Source: Acidobacteriota bacterium (GTDB taxonomy: Bacteria > Acidobacteriota > Terriglobia > Terriglobales > Acidobacteriaceae). Taken from it: 25,288 bases of DNA. A model generated the notes under the pieces. That model searched no databases and was not told where the DNA came from. It saw only the letters and a list, made by a program, of their open reading frames with translations. The stretch is from contig JAEZPW010000148.1 in the NCBI GenBank assembly GCA_023441255.1, positions 1 to 25,288 on the forward strand, written 5' to 3'. Of this stretch, positions 7,814-16,314 are shown piece after piece (the stretch's first letter is position 1; the number at the start of each line of letters is the position of its first letter). The position numbers and the translations under genes are program-made.

Positions 7814-10579
7814 ATGAAAGGTAAGAAGTCACTTTCAACGGCAATTGCTGATACTGTCGAGCACACCCGTCTCAACCAGGCGCGCGACGCCCACGTTCCC
7901 TGGAAGAAATGGGGACCTTACCTTAGCGAACGCCAATGGGGAACGGTGCGTGAGGATTACAGCAAGGATGGCAACGCCTGGAGCTACTTTCCGCACGACC
8001 ATGCACGGTCTCGCGCCTACCGTTGGGGTGAGGACGGGCTCGGAGGTATCTCGGACGACCAGCAACGGCTCTGCTTTGCGCTGGCTCTCTGGAACGAACG
8101 CGATCCCATTTTGAAAGAGCGCCTGTTCGGGCTCACCAACAATGAGGGCAACCATGGCGAGGATGCAAAGGAATATTACTTTTACCTCGACAGCACGCCC
8201 ACTCACTCATACATGAAGTACCTCTATAAGTATCCTCAACGTGAGTTCCCGTATTTGGATCTCGTTGAAACGAACCGTCAGCGGTCCCGTCATGAACTTG
8301 AATACGAACTCCTTGATACGGGGATCTTCGATGACGACCGGTACTTCGATGTATTCGTAGAGTACGCAAAAGATGAGCCTGAAGATTTGTTGATCCGTAT
8401 AACGGTACACAACCGCGGCCCGGAAGCCGCGCCGCTTCACCTCCTCCCGACTCTCTGGTTCCGCAACACGTGGGCGACGGGAGAAGAGGAACACAAGCCT
8501 ATTCTGCGCCAGCTCGGCCCGAGGGCGATTGCCGCATCGCATGCAGAGGTTGGTGAGTACGCATTGGCGTGTGATGGCGATGTGGATTGGCTTTTCACCG
8601 AGAACGAGACGAACACTCAACGTCTATGGGGACAGTCGAATTCGTCGCGCTACGTCAAGGATGCGTTTCACGAATACGTGATCAACAAGAGGGCAGACGC
8701 CGTAAATCCCGCAAGGACGGGCACGAAGGCTGCCGCCCATTGTCAACTCCAGGTACCCCCTGGCGGTTCACAGGTGCTTCGTCTAAGGCTTGTCGCTACG
8801 AACTCAAAACCTTCTACCGTTCGAATAGAGCCAGTGTCCTTTGATCGGGTAGTGCGGAAACGCATTGCCGACGCAGATGAGTTCTTTGATCTGATCACGG
8901 CGCCTGCACTGAAAAAAGACGAGCGCCACCGCATCTTTCGACAGGCGGTCGCCGGGATGATGTGGACGAAACAATATTATTACTTCGACGTTGACCGCTG
9001 GCTGGACGAGCGCCACGCCCACCCTCTTATGAACGGCGCTCGTGGTGCTACGCGCAACTCGGAGTGGTTCCACATGCTTAACCGCGACATCATTTCCATG
9101 CCTGACAAGTGGGAGTACCCGTGGTATGCAGCTTGGGACCTCGCTTTTCACACCTTGGCCCTGTCGCTGGTTGATTTTGATTTCGCCAAGGAACAGCAGC
9201 TCCTTATGCTGCGCAATCTCTACTTCCATCCCAATGGCCAGATTCCAGCGTATGAATGGAACTTTAGCGACGTTAATCCTCCCGTCCACGCCTGGGCTAC
9301 GCTGTTCCTGTACGAGGTTGAGAATCAGTGGGGCAGGGCGGACATCCCCTTTTTGGAACAGTGTTTCCAGCGCCTGTTACTCAATTTCACTTGGTGGGTA
9401 AACCGCAAAGATCCTGAGGGTCGCAATGTTTTCTCTGGGGGATTTCTCGGTTTGGACAACATTGGCGTGTTTGATCGCAGCGCCCATCTGCCTACCGGCG
9501 GGATCATCGAACAAGCGGATGGCACCGCGTGGATTGCCTTGTATTGCGAGATCATGTTCGAGATCGCCGTTATCCTCGCCGAGTACAACCCGATCTATGA
9601 ACAGATGGCTTACCGCTTCTTTGAACACTTCGTGTGGATTGCCTATGCTATGGACCGAATTGGCGACCATCACGATGAGATGTGGGACGAAGAGGACGGT
9701 TTCTATTATGACCTTCTCAGGCTTCCCGACGGACATGCGGTGCGGCTGAAAGTGAGATCCCTGGTTGGCCTGCTCCCCCTCTGTGCGTCATCTGCCCTGG
9801 AAAGGCGCGATGCGGCCAATTTGCCGCGGTTGACCGAACTCATTGATATGTTCCACCGGCGCCATCCGGAAGTGATCGAACATATTGCTCCGGTAGACAG
9901 CACCACGGGCGGCCACCACAAACGTCGCCTGCTTTCCGTGGTGAACAAGAAAAAACTGGAACGTATCCTCAGGTACATGCTTGATGAAAAGGAATTCCTC
10001 AGTCCTTACGGGATTCGCTCCATGTCGCGGTATCACCTCGACCATCCTTACAGTTTCTGGGTCGGAAGCGAAGAATTCAGAGTTCAATATGTTCCGGCCG
10101 AATCCGATTCAGGCATGTTCGGAGGAAACTCTAACTGGCGTGGACCCGTCTGGATACCAGTCAATGCTCTGATGGTAGAAGCTCTGCTCCATTTGTATCA
10201 ATTCTATGGGGACAACTTCAGGGTTGAGTGCCCCACAGGCTCCGGCACTTACATGAATCTGTTCGAGGTCGCCAAGGAGATCACCCGCAGGCTGGAAAAT
10301 ATCTTTCTACGCGGCCAAAACGGCGACCGGCCCGTCTACGGCGGTACTCGAAAGTTCCAGACGGATCCTCATTGGCGCGACTACATCTTGTTCTACGAGT
10401 ACTTTCACGGCGACAACGGGGCGGGATTGGGTGCGGCCCATCAGACCGGTTGGACCGGAATCATCGCCCGTCTCATGGATGTGTTTGCGCGCGTATCCGC
10501 GGCGCAGGCTCTCGATTACGGCAAAGGGAAAGTCTCGGCGACGGCTCAGCCACGAACGGCGGAGCGTAAAAGCGCATAA
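7814..10579 (+). CDS. GH63 / MGH1-like glucosidase (yeast YMR196w-type)
   Basis: Large alpha-glucosidase-type hydrolase, 921 residues, of the bacterial group related to yeast YMR196w, with the MGH1-like (alpha/alpha)6 barrel shared with mannosylglycerate/glucosylglycerate hydrolases. The diagnostic N-terminal block includes YLSERQWGTVREDYS, WSYFPHDHARSRAYRWGEDG, GISDDQQRLCFALALWN and FGLTNNEGNHGEDAKEYY. A beta-sandwich region is followed by the barrel, with the candidate catalytic Asp in YPWYAAWDLAFHTLAL, the PTGGIIEQADGTAWIA segment, and the C-terminal GGNSNWRGPVWIPVNALM. No signal peptide is present, so it is probably cytoplasmic. GGAG at 7804-7807 precedes the ATG. A 173-bp gap separates it from the dehydrogenase, so it may have its own promoter. 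Substrate is unknown; by context it would supply glucose. Confidence 0.88.
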   Translation: MKGKKSLSTAIADTVEHTRLNQARDAHVPWKKWGPYLSERQWGTVREDYSKDGNAWSYFPHDHARSRAYRWGEDGLGGISDDQQRLCFALALWNERDPILKERLFGLTNNEGNHGEDAKEYYFYLDSTPTHSYMKYLYKYPQREFPYLDLVETNRQRSRHELEYELLDTGIFDDDRYFDVFVEYAKDEPEDLLIRITVHNRGPEAAPLHLLPTLWFRNTWATGEEEHKPILRQLGPRAIAASHAEVGEYALACDGDVDWLFTENETNTQRLWGQSNSSRYVKDAFHEYVINKRADAVNPARTGTKAAAHCQLQVPPGGSQVLRLRLVATNSKPSTVRIEPVSFDRVVRKRIADADEFFDLITAPALKKDERHRIFRQAVAGMMWTKQYYYFDVDRWLDERHAHPLMNGARGATRNSEWFHMLNRDIISMPDKWEYPWYAAWDLAFHTLALSLVDFDFAKEQQLLMLRNLYFHPNGQIPAYEWNFSDVNPPVHAWATLFLYEVENQWGRADIPFLEQCFQRLLLNFTWWVNRKDPEGRNVFSGGFLGLDNIGVFDRSAHLPTGGIIEQADGTAWIALYCEIMFEIAVILAEYNPIYEQMAYRFFEHFVWIAYAMDRIGDHHDEMWDEEDGFYYDLLRLPDGHAVRLKVRSLVGLLPLCASSALERRDAANLPRLTELIDMFHRRHPEVIEHIAPVDSTTGGHHKRRLLSVVNKKKLERILRYMLDEKEFLSPYGIRSMSRYHLDHPYSFWVGSEEFRVQYVPAESDSGMFGGNSNWRGPVWIPVNALMVEALLHLYQFYGDNFRVECPTGSGTYMNLFEVAKEITRRLENIFLRGQNGDRPVYGGTRKFQTDPHWRDYILFYEYFHGDNGAGLGAAHQTGWTGIIARLMDVFARVSAAQALDYGKGKVSATAQPRTAERKSA

Positions 10580-10598
10580 AGGAACCCGGAGCTTTTCC

Positions 10599-11123
10599 AT
10601 GGTCTCGGTCTTTGTTGGCACGAGTCTTGACGGCTTTATCGCTCGGCTTGACGGGGCTTTCGACTTTCTGCCGGTCGATGGCGGAGAGCCTCATGGCTTT
10701 ACAGAGTTCATGGCCACAGTGGACGCAGTCGTGATGGGGCGCAACACCTTTGAGGTTGTTCTTGCCATGGGGCACTGGTTCTACGGGGAAAAACGCGTCG
10801 TCGTACTGAGTAGTCGCCCGCTGGACCTCGCCGTTGTAAAGAACGGCCGTGTCGAGCAGATGTCCGGAGAGCCTGCCGAGATCGTGGCGCGACTCGCCGC
10901 GACCGGTGCGCATCATCTTTACGTCGACGGCGGCGACACGATACAGAGATTCTTGCGCGCTGGCCTCGTCAACCGCTTCATCATCACCCGCGTACCTGTT
11001 CTGATCGGCGAAGGCATTTCACTGTTCGGGCCGGTGCCTCACGATATCAAGCTCCGCCACGTGAGAACGCAGGAACTCCAGGGCGGCATGGTGCAAAGCG
11101 AGTACCACGTGCTTTCGTCATGA
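10599..11123 (+). CDS. RibD C-terminal / dihydrofolate reductase-fold protein
   Basis: Small NADPH-dependent reductase-fold protein, 174 residues, of the RibD_C family (HTP reductase/DHFR-like superfamily). Visible motifs are the N-terminal VFVGTSLDGFIA, VDAVVMGRNTFEVV (nucleotide-binding region), HHLYVDGGDTIQRFLRAGLVN and TRVPVLIGEGISLFG. The longer open frame from 10431 overlaps the GH63 gene and is not the start; the ATG at 10599 has GGAG 7 bases upstream and gives the family N-terminus. It begins 19 bp after the GH63 stop, so it is probably the last gene of that transcription unit. Stand-alone members of this family mostly lack a known substrate, and a link to sugar metabolism is only positional. 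Confidence 0.88.
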   Translation: MVSVFVGTSLDGFIARLDGAFDFLPVDGGEPHGFTEFMATVDAVVMGRNTFEVVLAMGHWFYGEKRVVVLSSRPLDLAVVKNGRVEQMSGEPAEIVARLAATGAHHLYVDGGDTIQRFLRAGLVNRFIITRVPVLIGEGISLFGPVPHDIKLRHVRTQELQGGMVQSEYHVLSS

Positions 11124-11280
11124 CCAGTGGGACGGGATGTTGTCCTTGCCGCATCTGCGCGCGCCATTCCGCTCCTCCCACCTCCCCGGAAGTGAACCTC
11201 CGGCCTTGACTTTGCGTATAAAAGGTGCAGAGTACCTGTTCGACGCAATACAAACGGGTTGCCGACCAACGGAGCGTACC

Positions 11281-12660
11281 ATGCGTTCACTTATGGCAGT
11301 GATAGTTGTTATAAGCTTTGCTTTCGCCATCGGAGCTGTGGCGCAGAAGCCCGATGTGGCGAAACAAGCCGATGATTACATGCATGCCTGGGCCGATGCC
11401 GGACGCTTCAGTGGCACCGTGCTGCTTGCCAAGGGTGGCAAGACTGTACTGCGCAAGGGATACGGCATGGCCAACGTCGAGCACGATGTGCCGAACGCGC
11501 CTGACACCATCTTCCGTATCGGCTCCACGACCAAGATGTTCACCGCCTTCAGCGTGCTGCAACTCGAAGACAAAGGCCTGTTGAGCGTCCATGACCCGGT
11601 CGTGAAGTACATCCCGGAGCTGCCGAAGGCGTGGAGCGCCGTCACCATCCACCACCTTCTTGACCACACCTCCGGCATTCCGGACTTCGCGACGGCGCCG
11701 TCCTACAGCAACTTCGAAGACCCGCAGCGGGTCGAGGCGGCGCTGAAAGAGTTCGCGGACAAACCGCTGCTGAACAGTCCGGGCGAAGCTCTGCGCTACA
11801 GCAATTCGGGCTACATCCTGCTCGGGCGCATCATCGAGAAGGTCTCGGGCGAACGTTACGAAGACTACGTGGCCGCGCACATCCTGCGCCCCGCCGGCAT
11901 GACAAACACGGCCTATGACCACAGCAGCGTGGTCCTCAAGCGTCGCGCTGCCGGGTACATCTTTGACGGCGAAGAACTCGTCAACGCGAAGCCAGAGGAG
12001 ATGAGCTGGACCCATTCAGCCGGCGCACTGCATTCCACCGTTGATGACCTTTATCGCTTCGAGCGCGCGCTGAACTCGGGCAAGCTGTTCAGCGCCGCCA
12101 TCACCAAGAAAGCCTTTTCGCCCTACGCCAAGTGGAACGCTCCGCCGCCATTCAATATTGAAGCCGACTACGGTTACGGCTCCATGATGGGCACGCGCTT
12201 CGGCCATGCCTGGATCGGTCACGGCGGCTGGGTTGGCGGCTTCGTCTGCGACTTCACACGCTACCCCGATGACGACGCGGTCGTGATTGTGCTGAGCAAC
12301 GTGGAAACCGCGAACGTCACCCCGATCGCGCGCGACCTCGGCGCCATCCTGCTCGGAGCACCCTACGAAAAACCGCCGGTACACAAGGTCGTTCATCCCG
12401 AGGAAAAGACTCTGTCGGGATACGTCGGCAAATATACGGTGGGACCGCTCGAAGTGAAGATCACGATGAAGAATGGCCGCCTGTACGCATTCGGCACCGG
12501 TCAGCGTATCCCTTACGGCATGGTCTTCTATTCCGACACGGAGTTCTTCGTCAACGACGGCCCGCAGGAAGCACGCTTTGTGGCCGACGCAAGCGGCAAG
12601 GCAACACAGCTAGTCATTCACATGGACGGGAAGGACATCCCGCTGAACAGGGCCGAATGA
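11281..12660 (+). CDS. Secreted serine hydrolase, class C beta-lactamase / PBP4-like family
   Basis: Exported penicillin-binding-protein-fold serine hydrolase, 459 residues. A signal peptide covers about residues 1-21 (MRSLMAVIVV..GAVAQ). The catalytic motifs are complete: Ser82-Thr-Thr-Lys85 (SxxK, in FRIGSTTKMF), Tyr173-Ser-Asn175 (LRYSNSGY) and His314-Gly-Gly (GHGGWVGGF) in place of KTG. A beta-barrel-type C-terminal domain (about 370-459, YVGKYTVGPLEVKI) is typical of family members acting as D-aminopeptidases, esterases or peptidoglycan-related hydrolases. The open frame begins at 11137 but the ATG at 11281 has GGAG 6 bases before it and starts the signal peptide. It follows the RibD-like gene by 157 bp and probably has its own promoter. 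Substrate is not predictable. Confidence 0.9.
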   Translation: MRSLMAVIVVISFAFAIGAVAQKPDVAKQADDYMHAWADAGRFSGTVLLAKGGKTVLRKGYGMANVEHDVPNAPDTIFRIGSTTKMFTAFSVLQLEDKGLLSVHDPVVKYIPELPKAWSAVTIHHLLDHTSGIPDFATAPSYSNFEDPQRVEAALKEFADKPLLNSPGEALRYSNSGYILLGRIIEKVSGERYEDYVAAHILRPAGMTNTAYDHSSVVLKRRAAGYIFDGEELVNAKPEEMSWTHSAGALHSTVDDLYRFERALNSGKLFSAAITKKAFSPYAKWNAPPPFNIEADYGYGSMMGTRFGHAWIGHGGWVGGFVCDFTRYPDDDAVVIVLSNVETANVTPIARDLGAILLGAPYEKPPVHKVVHPEEKTLSGYVGKYTVGPLEVKITMKNGRLYAFGTGQRIPYGMVFYSDTEFFVNDGPQEARFVADASGKATQLVIHMDGKDIPLNRAE

Positions 12661-12670
12661 ATCAAAGAAT

Positions 12671-12727
12671 GGCAGATGGATGATGGCAGATGGTAGATGG
12701 TGGATGGCAGATGGTAGATGGTGGATG
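12671..12727 (+). repeat. Tandem 21-bp repeat (two perfect copies plus a partial copy)
   Basis: A 21-bp unit beginning gcagatggtagatgg occurs twice without mismatch at 12686-12706 and 12707-12727. It is preceded by a shortened copy at 12672-12685 that lacks the central seven bases. The whole tract is built of degenerate GATGG/GATGA steps and lies directly after the serine hydrolase stop. Confidence 0.9.
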
Positions 12728-12805
12728 AAAGATGTGGATTCGCAGCCTTGTAACATGAACGTCAGCTGGCTGGCGAAGCTGTCGTTACATCTGCCATCAT
12801 CCATC
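12675..12805. repeat. Inverted repeat, 18-bp perfect arms, between convergent genes
   Basis: Positions 12675-12692 (gatggatgatggcagatg) are perfectly complementary in inverted orientation to 12788-12805. About 95 bp lie between the arms, including the tandem repeat. A further partial copy of the same motif, GGATGATGGCC, reads across the ligA stop codon on the minus strand (12806-12817). In RNA the arms could form a long stem for both converging transcripts, so it may act as a two-way terminator; no T-tract is seen. Confidence 0.85.
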
Positions 12806-12810
12806 GGCCA

Positions 12811-14907
12811 TCATCCATTCAGCAGTGTTTCCATCCCCTTCTCGTCGATGACGCTCACTCCCAGCTCGCGCGCCTTATCGATCTTTGAGCCGGGGTCGGC
12901 ACCGGCTACGACGTAATCTGTTTTCTTGCTGACCGACCCTGATACTTTCCCGCCGGCGTCCTCGATCATCTTCTTCGCCTGATCTCGCGTGTAGTTGGCC
13001 AGCATGCCCGTCAGCACGAACGTTTTGCCTGCCAGCTTTGTGCCGCGCTGCTTCTTCTCACCCGTGAAGGTCAGACCGGCACTGCGCAGTGACTCAATGA
13101 GGTCGCGATTGCGTTTTTCCAGGAAGAACTCGCGGATGGAGCGCGCGATGCGTGTCCCGACTTCGTTCACTTCTTCCAGTTTTTCAAAGGCCGACTCTTC
13201 ATCGGGTAATGTTGCTGTCTCGATCAGGTTGTCTATCGATCCGAAATGCTCGGCGAGAAACTCCGCCGTGCGCTCGCCGACAAAGCGTATGCCCAGCCCG
13301 AAGATCACGCGTTGCAGCGGCAGTTTCTTCGAGTTCTCGATCTCGTCCAGCACGTTCTGTGCGCTCTTGTCACCCATGCGCTCCAGGCTGAGCAGATTGT
13401 GCTTGCTCAGGCTGTAGATGTCGGCCACGTTCTTGACCAGGCCGTTGTCCGTGAGCTGATTCACGAGCGCATCGCCCATACCCTCAATATTCATCACCGA
13501 GCGCGACGCCCAGTGCAGTATGGTCTCGCGCAGCTTGGCCGGGCAGTTTGCGTTCACGCAGCGGTAGTCGGCCTCGCCTTCCTCGCGCACCACGTGTCCG
13601 CCGCACACAGGGCATCTCGCCGGCATCTGGAACTGCTTGTGCCCGCGTGGGTGGTCTTGGTCTTCGACCACCTTGACGACTTTCGGTATCACGTCGCCGC
13701 CGCGCTCCACCGAAACCCAGTCGCCGATGCGGACGCCGAGGTCCTCAATGAAATCCACGTTGTGAAGCGTGGCGCGGCTCACGGTGGTGCCGCCGATCGG
13801 CACAGGCTTGAGCGCGGCCACCGGGGTCAGCTTTCCGGTACGGCCCACCTGCACGAAGATGTCTTCGATCCTGGTCACACCTGCGCGCGCCGCGTACTTG
13901 TACGCAATAGCCCAGCGCGGCGCCTTGCCCGTAAACCCGAGTTCGTCCCACAGGCGTGTGTTGTTCACCTTGATGACCACGCCGTCGATCTCGTAAGGCA
14001 GCGTGTCGCGCTTCGCCTCCCATCCGGAGATGAAGTCCCACATTTGGTCAACGCTCTTCACCACGCGACGGTTCGAGTTCACCTTGAAGCCTGCAGTCTC
14101 GAGCGCGTCGAGCGATTTCGACTGCTCGGCGAAATACACGCGGCCGTTCACCAGCAGGAAGTACGCGTAGAGGTCGAGCCTTCGCTGCGCCGTGATGTTC
14201 GGTTCCAGCACGCGCACCGCTCCGGCGGCAGCATTGCGAGGGTTCGCGAATTTGCTCTGTCCCAGCCGCTCGCGCTCTTGGTTCATGCGCTCAAAGGATC
14301 TTGTCGGCATGATCACTTCGCCCCGCACTTCGAAATTGTCCGGTAATCCCGCCTTCTTCAACGTGGCTGCCCCAACCGACAGCGGCACCGAACGCACGGT
14401 CCTCAGATTCGGCGTCACATCCTCGCCGATCGAACCATCACCACGGGTGACGGCCTGGAGAAAACGGGAGCCGCCGTTCTCGTGTGTGGACGGGGCTGTG
14501 CTCCGTCCCGCAGCATCACCCGCATATCGCAGCGCCATCGAAAGCCCGTCCATCTTCAGCTCGCAGACGAACTCCAGCTTTCCATTGCCCGCCAGCTCCT
14601 CCACACGGCGCACCCATTCGCGCAGTTCCGCTTCGTTGTAAGCATTGTCCAGCGACAACATCGGCGTGGAGTGCCGCACCTTGACGAAACCCTCGCGTGG
14701 CGTGCCCCCCACGCGCTGTGTAGGCGAATCGGGCGTTATAAGCTCGGGGTGCTCTTTCTCCAGCGCCTTCAGTTCGTTGACGAGCAGGTCATACTCGGCG
14801 TCGCTGATCTCAGGATCGTCAAGAACGTAGTATCGGTGTTCGTGGTAGCGGATCTTGTCTCGAAGCTGGTCAATGCGGTGCTGAACGTCTTTCGCGGCGG
14901 TCGGCAT
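12811..14907 (-). CDS. ligA: NAD-dependent DNA ligase
   Basis: Essential replication/repair ligase that seals nicks using NAD. From the ATG at 14907 the product is 698 residues, somewhat longer than the usual ~670. Domains in order: Ia (HEHRYYVLDDPEISDAEYD), adenylation domain with the nucleotidyl Lys118 in ELKMDGLSMALRY, TRGDGSIGEDVTPNLRT, OB fold, the Cys4 zinc finger (CPVC..RCVNANCPAK), helix-hairpin-helix repeats, and a C-terminal BRCT domain (GKTFVLTGMLANYTRDQAKK). About 17-19 extra residues (around 130-148, rich in Ala, Ser, Thr, Gly) interrupt the loop between LRY and the TRGDG motif. An in-frame GTG at 14946 would add 13 residues; neither start has a strong Shine-Dalgarno sequence, and I prefer the ATG because the family N-terminus follows it. 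Its stop codon lies inside a dispersed ATGGATGATGG repeat. Confidence 0.97.
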   Translation of the reverse strand: MPTAAKDVQHRIDQLRDKIRYHEHRYYVLDDPEISDAEYDLLVNELKALEKEHPELITPDSPTQRVGGTPREGFVKVRHSTPMLSLDNAYNEAELREWVRRVEELAGNGKLEFVCELKMDGLSMALRYAGDAAGRSTAPSTHENGGSRFLQAVTRGDGSIGEDVTPNLRTVRSVPLSVGAATLKKAGLPDNFEVRGEVIMPTRSFERMNQERERLGQSKFANPRNAAAGAVRVLEPNITAQRRLDLYAYFLLVNGRVYFAEQSKSLDALETAGFKVNSNRRVVKSVDQMWDFISGWEAKRDTLPYEIDGVVIKVNNTRLWDELGFTGKAPRWAIAYKYAARAGVTRIEDIFVQVGRTGKLTPVAALKPVPIGGTTVSRATLHNVDFIEDLGVRIGDWVSVERGGDVIPKVVKVVEDQDHPRGHKQFQMPARCPVCGGHVVREEGEADYRCVNANCPAKLRETILHWASRSVMNIEGMGDALVNQLTDNGLVKNVADIYSLSKHNLLSLERMGDKSAQNVLDEIENSKKLPLQRVIFGLGIRFVGERTAEFLAEHFGSIDNLIETATLPDEESAFEKLEEVNEVGTRIARSIREFFLEKRNRDLIESLRSAGLTFTGEKKQRGTKLAGKTFVLTGMLANYTRDQAKKMIEDAGGKVSGSVSKKTDYVVAGADPGSKIDKARELGVSVIDEKGMETLLNG
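14488..14508. repeat. Palindromic hairpin inside the ligA coding insertion
   Basis: The arms ggacggggc (14488-14496) and gctccgtcc (14500-14508) pair over nine positions with one G-T wobble, around a three-base loop tgt. It falls exactly in the segment encoding the extra residues of LigA (about 14464-14520), so the insertion appears to come from a small palindromic element. Confidence 0.7.
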
Positions 14908-15007
14908 GGCAAAGTAATGGTACAGCACCGGCCGTAAAGCAGGCACACGCGCCTGCGATTACCGATGCGTTCGGCGGTAATGCAGAGTACAATCGGGCAA
15001 TTCGGCC

Positions 15008-16174
15008 ATGAACAGACGAACGGCGGTACTTATCCTCCTGGTAGCTCTCGGGTTGATAGCGGTACTGGCGTATGCGGTGCCCGAGGTTCTGGAAACTCAG
15101 TTCAACCGCGTTTCGACGCCCGGCCCTTACCGCGCGTCCGAACGCGCCATCGCACTGCACCGCAAACTTGTCATAGCCGACCTGCACGCGGACACCCTGC
15201 TCTGGGGCCGCGACCTGCTCAAGCGCGGCGACATCGGCCATGCGGACGTCCCGCGACTGGTCGAAGGCAATGTCGCCATTCAGGCTTTCACGGTGACTAC
15301 CAAGTCGCCACGCGGCCAGAATATCGTGCGTAACGGCGATGATAGCGACATCATTACCTACCTGGCCATGGCCGAACACTGGCCGCCCGCAACATGGAAT
15401 AGCCTCCTCAAACGTGCGCTCTATCAGGCCGAACGCCTGCAGGAGGCGGCGAAACGTTCCGACGGTCGCCTGGTCATGATTCGCAGCGCTGCCGACCTCG
15501 AACGGTTCCTCGCTGAGCGTAAGGATCATCCGGACACTGTCGGAGGGTTTCTTGGCCTGGACGGTGCGCACGCCCTCGAGGGCGACCTGAACAACGTTGA
15601 TGTTCTATTCGATGAAGGCTTTCGCATGGTCGGGCTCACGCACTTCTTCGACGACGAGATTGCAGGGTCCGCAACCGGGATGCACAGAGGCGGCCTGACC
15701 GAGAAGGGACGCGAGTTCGTTCGCCGCGCCGAGGCGAAGCAGATGATTATCGACCTGGCGCACGCATCACCCGCCACCATCGATGAAGTGACGGCAATGG
15801 CCACGAGGCCCGTTATCGTGTCGCACACGGGCGTGCGCGGCACCTGCAATAACCCGCGCAATCTAGCGGACAGCGAGTTGAAGAAGATCGCCGCCACCGG
15901 AGGCGTCATCAGCATAGGCTACTGGTACACCGCAACCTGCGGCACCACACCCGCCAGCGTCGCACGCGCGATCCGGTACACGTCAAAGCTCGTAGGTGTG
16001 CAGCACGTCGCGCTCGGCTCTGACTTCGACGGCGCGACCACCGAACCGTTCGACGCAACCGGCATCGTCCAGATCACCGACGCCCTACTCAAAGAAGGCT
16101 TTTCCGAACAGGACATCACGGCCATCATGGGCGGCAACACGATACGCGTGCTAAGGGCGTCGTTGCCGAAATAG
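15008..16174 (+). CDS. Membrane-anchored M19 dipeptidase (renal dipeptidase family)
   Basis: Zinc dipeptidase of the amidohydrolase superfamily, 388 residues. A single N-terminal hydrophobic segment (about residues 5-23, VLILLVALGLIAVLAY) exports it or anchors it outside the cytoplasmic membrane. The binuclear zinc site is visible: His60 and Asp62 in ADLHADTLLW, the bridging Glu in LDGAHALEGD, and His residues in DLAHASPATI and VSHTGVRG; the late Asp is in LGSDFDGATTEPFD. Members hydrolyse dipeptides, including those with a C-terminal D-amino acid, so a role in peptide scavenging or cell-wall peptide turnover is likely. It is divergent from ligA across a 100-bp spacer. The Shine-Dalgarno sequence is poor; the ATG is chosen because the signal anchor begins there. 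Confidence 0.92.
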   Translation: MNRRTAVLILLVALGLIAVLAYAVPEVLETQFNRVSTPGPYRASERAIALHRKLVIADLHADTLLWGRDLLKRGDIGHADVPRLVEGNVAIQAFTVTTKSPRGQNIVRNGDDSDIITYLAMAEHWPPATWNSLLKRALYQAERLQEAAKRSDGRLVMIRSAADLERFLAERKDHPDTVGGFLGLDGAHALEGDLNNVDVLFDEGFRMVGLTHFFDDEIAGSATGMHRGGLTEKGREFVRRAEAKQMIIDLAHASPATIDEVTAMATRPVIVSHTGVRGTCNNPRNLADSELKKIAATGGVISIGYWYTATCGTTPASVARAIRYTSKLVGVQHVALGSDFDGATTEPFDATGIVQITDALLKEGFSEQDITAIMGGNTIRVLRASLPK

Positions 16175-16314
16175 CAGTTGTTGGGATGAGAGCTCCACGT
16201 ATCAGGATACCGAGGTGCGGGATAGCTGTATGAGAGCCCTGTTTTGTTCAACAATCCTCGGCTATGCTCTAACGGCAACTATGGAATTCATCGTTCGGCC
16301 TGAAAAGAGCGAGT

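Noticed and set aside
11206..11234. TTGACT and TATAAA before the serine hydrolase gene as a promoter
   Set aside because: The two hexamers are only 5 bp apart and neither has a good partner at 16-18 bp, so no sigma70 promoter is called.
13246..14346. Long plus-strand open frame of 366 codons inside ligA
   Set aside because: It is antisense to conserved ligA domains; the His/Arg/Val-rich translation is what GC-rich antisense codons give.
14988..14993. TACAAT as a -10 box for the dipeptidase gene
   Set aside because: The -35 position reads ATGCGT and the leader would be about 8 bases; evidence is too thin.
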